Assembly: GCA_049511415.1 (NCBI GenBank)
Contig: JBEKYC010000051.1
Location: 1-52,004 of the forward strand
From: Bog-159 sp049511415
Lineage (GTDB): Bacteria > Acidobacteriota > Terriglobia > Bryobacterales > Bryobacteraceae
Direction: 5' to 3'
DNA length: 52,004 nucleotides
A program made the translations under genes and the position numbers. Below the pieces are notes generated by a model. The model saw only the letters and a program-made list of their open reading frames with translations, searched no databases and had not been told where the DNA came from. Shown piece by piece: positions 50,680 to 52,004 of the stretch. The number at the start of each line of letters is the position of its first letter. Position 1 is the stretch's first letter.

Positions 50680-50841
50680 TGTCCACATTCCCATCCGTGA
50701 ATATTCTGGTCAAGGATGAACTCCCGCAGTCGGTGCTTCCCGTCCATGGATCGAGGCCACTGCCAAAGGGCACTGGCGAGCATTCTCCGCATGCCAGGCA
50801 TCACGCGCCAGCAATTCCTGAACAGTCTACGCGAAGAGTAA
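50680..50841 (+). pseudogene. HicA-like toxin relic, frameshifted
   Basis: One frame reads SVLPVHGSRPLPKGT. One base change later the next frame reads LASILRMPGITRQQFLNSL and stops at 50839-50841. Joined, this is the C-terminal half of a HicA toxin (PVHG, KGT, LRSILRQAGI in relatives). The N-terminal half with the catalytic histidine region is not recognisable and there is no start, so the gene appears dead. It follows the HicB-like gene directly. HicA toxins cleave mRNA; this one should not. Confidence 0.5.
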
Positions 50842-50950
50842 CTTCCGCGTAGGTATGGCATCAAGGCACGTTTCGGTAGTGGGTCTATTTGAAATATTAA
50901 ACAATTAGTTGTCCTTGACGCCGGGGTGCGTGCCGTGCCACGCTGGAATT

Positions 50951-51217
50951 ATGCCAAAGCGCAAAAGTACGGGTTTGGACGTTGCGCAAAACGCCCGCCG
51001 CGTGTTCGATGAGGCTATCGCCTCCGTTGAGGAAACCACCTCCGTTAGCCGGAGTATGATCTCCATCGTCATGGCCGAAATGGGACGCCGGGGCGGTAAG
51101 GTCGGCGGTAAGCGCCGCCTTGTCACCATGACTCCCGAGCGCCGCCAAGAGGTCGCGAGACTCGCCGCCCAGAAGCGCTGGGGTAGCAAACGCACCAAAG
51201 CCAAATCCGCAAAATAG
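50951..51217 (+). CDS. Small basic protein with GGK-x-GG motif, function unknown
   Basis: 88 residues, lysine- and arginine-rich. The C-terminal part MGRRGGKVGGKRRLVTMTPE followed by RRQEVARLAAQKRWG is a pattern I have seen in many small proteins of unknown function, often near mobile DNA. It may bind nucleic acid. The N-terminal half is helical (GLDVAQNARRVFDEAIASVE). The start at 50951 gives a conventional MPKRK opening; there is no good ribosome site. It lies between the HicAB relic and an IS1-type transposase, so it may be accessory DNA. Confidence 0.65.
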   Translation: MPKRKSTGLDVAQNARRVFDEAIASVEETTSVSRSMISIVMAEMGRRGGKVGGKRRLVTMTPERRQEVARLAAQKRWGSKRTKAKSAK

Positions 51218-51275
51218 TCCGCACTTTCCACCGATTTCTCTTGACATGCTAAAGCGGTTGTAGCAGACTAGAGCT

Positions 51276-52004
51276 ATGAATAAGCTCAGTACGGAAAAGA
51301 GAGTTGCGGTAATCGCGGCGCTGGTGGAGGGCAATTCGATCCGCTCCACCGTCCGCATGACCGGCGCTTCCAAGGGTGCGGTTCTCCGCTTGCTGGCCGA
51401 AGTCGGGACAGCTTGCGCCCACTACCTGGACGCCACGATCCGCAACGTCAAAGCTGAGCGCATTCAAATCGACGAAATCTGGAGCTTTGTAGGATGCAAA
51501 GAGAAGCACGCTACCCCCGAGAAGAAAGCGGCGGGAATGGGTGACGCTTGGACCTTCACCGCCATCGAAGCAAGCACCAAGCTGGTCATCAGTTGGATGG
51601 TTGGAGGTCGAGACGCCGGGTTTGCGCAAGCTTTCCTGGAGGACGTTGCCAGCCGCGTTTCTAACCGTGTCCAGGTCACTACGGACGGCCACAAGATGTA
51701 TTTGAACGCCGTACCGGATTCGTTCGGCGGACAGGTCGATTACGCGCAGTTGGTCAAGATTTACGGCAACGATCCCGAGGGACAGAAGCACTACAGCCCG
51801 GCGCGAATACTTGGCATCGAAACCAAGATCGTCTGTGGTGCGCCCGATTTTGAGCATGTCAGCACGTCCTACGTGGAGCGGCAGAATCTTAACATGCGGA
51901 TGAACATGCGGCGCTTCACGCGCCTGACGAACGCATTCTCCAAGAAGCTGGAGAACCACTGTCATATGCTGGCAATCCTCCACGTGCATCACAACTTTGT
52001 TCGC
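51276..52004 (+). CDS. IS1-family-like transposase, cut by the window end
   Basis: The open frame runs 243 codons to the last base without a stop, so the 3' end is outside. An N-terminal helix-turn-helix (GNSIRSTVRMTGASKGAVLR) is followed by a DDE catalytic domain: QIDEIWSFVG (first Asp), TTDGHKMYLNA (second Asp) and STSYVERQNLNMRMNMRRFT (Glu). The N-terminus and YVERQNL block match IS1-type transposases as I know them from acidobacteria. A possible -35 (TTGACA, 51241-51246) precedes it, but the -10 is poor. The terminal inverted repeat was not identified. It appears intact as far as it goes. Confidence 0.85.
   Translation, partial: MNKLSTEKRVAVIAALVEGNSIRSTVRMTGASKGAVLRLLAEVGTACAHYLDATIRNVKAERIQIDEIWSFVGCKEKHATPEKKAAGMGDAWTFTAIEASTKLVISWMVGGRDAGFAQAFLEDVASRVSNRVQVTTDGHKMYLNAVPDSFGGQVDYAQLVKIYGNDPEGQKHYSPARILGIETKIVCGAPDFEHVSTSYVERQNLNMRMNMRRFTRLTNAFSKKLENHCHMLAILHVHHNFVR

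Noticed and set aside
1..52004. CRISPR arrays, rRNA genes, riboswitches
   Set aside because: No regularly spaced direct repeats, rRNA-like stretches or recognisable riboswitch cores were found; the two repeat loci are inverted repeats, not arrays.

Overview
The window looks like chromosome from an acidobacterium of the Solibacter/Bryobacter type. I infer this from the high GC content, three secreted proteins ending in the TIGR03437 domain (a family typical of Solibacter), two 'acidobacterial duplicated orphan permease' (ADOP) genes with a PadR regulator beside one of them, a PEP-CTERM protein, and the general mix of secreted glycosidases, peptidases and kinases. No database search was possible, so family names rest on motifs and recollection.

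Layout. 1-1.2 kb: a truncated tyrosine recombinase beside an intact tRNA-Lys(CTT), then a frameshifted Flp pilin relic. 1.2-6.1 kb: three exported peptidases (M16, a HExxH peptidase, M19) in one minus-strand cluster. 6.2-8.2 kb: a STAS protein, then a serine hydrolase gene broken by a 522-bp insert carrying a small DUF6487 zinc-ribbon gene. 8.3-12.4 kb: a secreted GH-A-like glycosidase and a GH3 glycosidase. 12.6-14.6 kb: a Crp/Fnr regulator and a DUF3494 (ice-binding-like) secreted protein. 15-17 kb: bcp and gatB. 17-21.5 kb: a tandem pair of secreted GH-A-like/TIGR03437 proteins. 21.5-27.5 kb: a beta-propeller protein, a 7TM hybrid histidine kinase, a second serine hydrolase relic, and a LiaF-like/LytS-like pair. 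27.5-32.1 kb: ADOP permease, PadR with a clear promoter and operator, and an unusual Ser/Thr kinase-REC-LytTR fusion. 32.1-36.8 kb: a toxin-antitoxin pair, adenosine deaminase, a VOC-SpoIIE phosphatase fusion and a Tat-exported flavoprotein. 36.8-41.3 kb: a second ADOP and ADP-heptose genes with an HldC-GmhB fusion. 41.7-50.0 kb: a PEP-CTERM protein facing a tightly overlapped operon of ECF sigma factor, anti-sigma factor, unknown exported protein and gspE-F-G-H-I-J-K. 50.1-52 kb: HicB-like protein with a broken HicA, a small basic protein, and an IS1-type transposase cut by the window end.

How it fits together. Much of the window serves export and breakdown of polymers: glycosidases, peptidases and a type II secretion pseudopilus/ATPase operon. 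The latter sits directly behind its own sigma/anti-sigma pair, which suggests secretion responds to an extracytoplasmic signal. Sensing and control genes are abundant and contain unusual fusions. Both ends and several internal sites carry mobile-element scraps or gene decay. At least four relics show single-base frameshifts; sequencing or assembly indels cannot be excluded for those.

The observation most worth follow-up is the insert at 6714-7235. Removing it together with one copy of the flanking 5-bp TTGAA repeat, and restoring one base near 7950, reconstitutes exactly one 344-codon serine hydrolase frame (343 residues plus stop). That points to a small gene-carrying unit that moved as a discrete piece. 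Also notable are the kinase-LytTR fusion, the sigma-controlled secretion operon and the hairpin repeat placed right after two stop codons.
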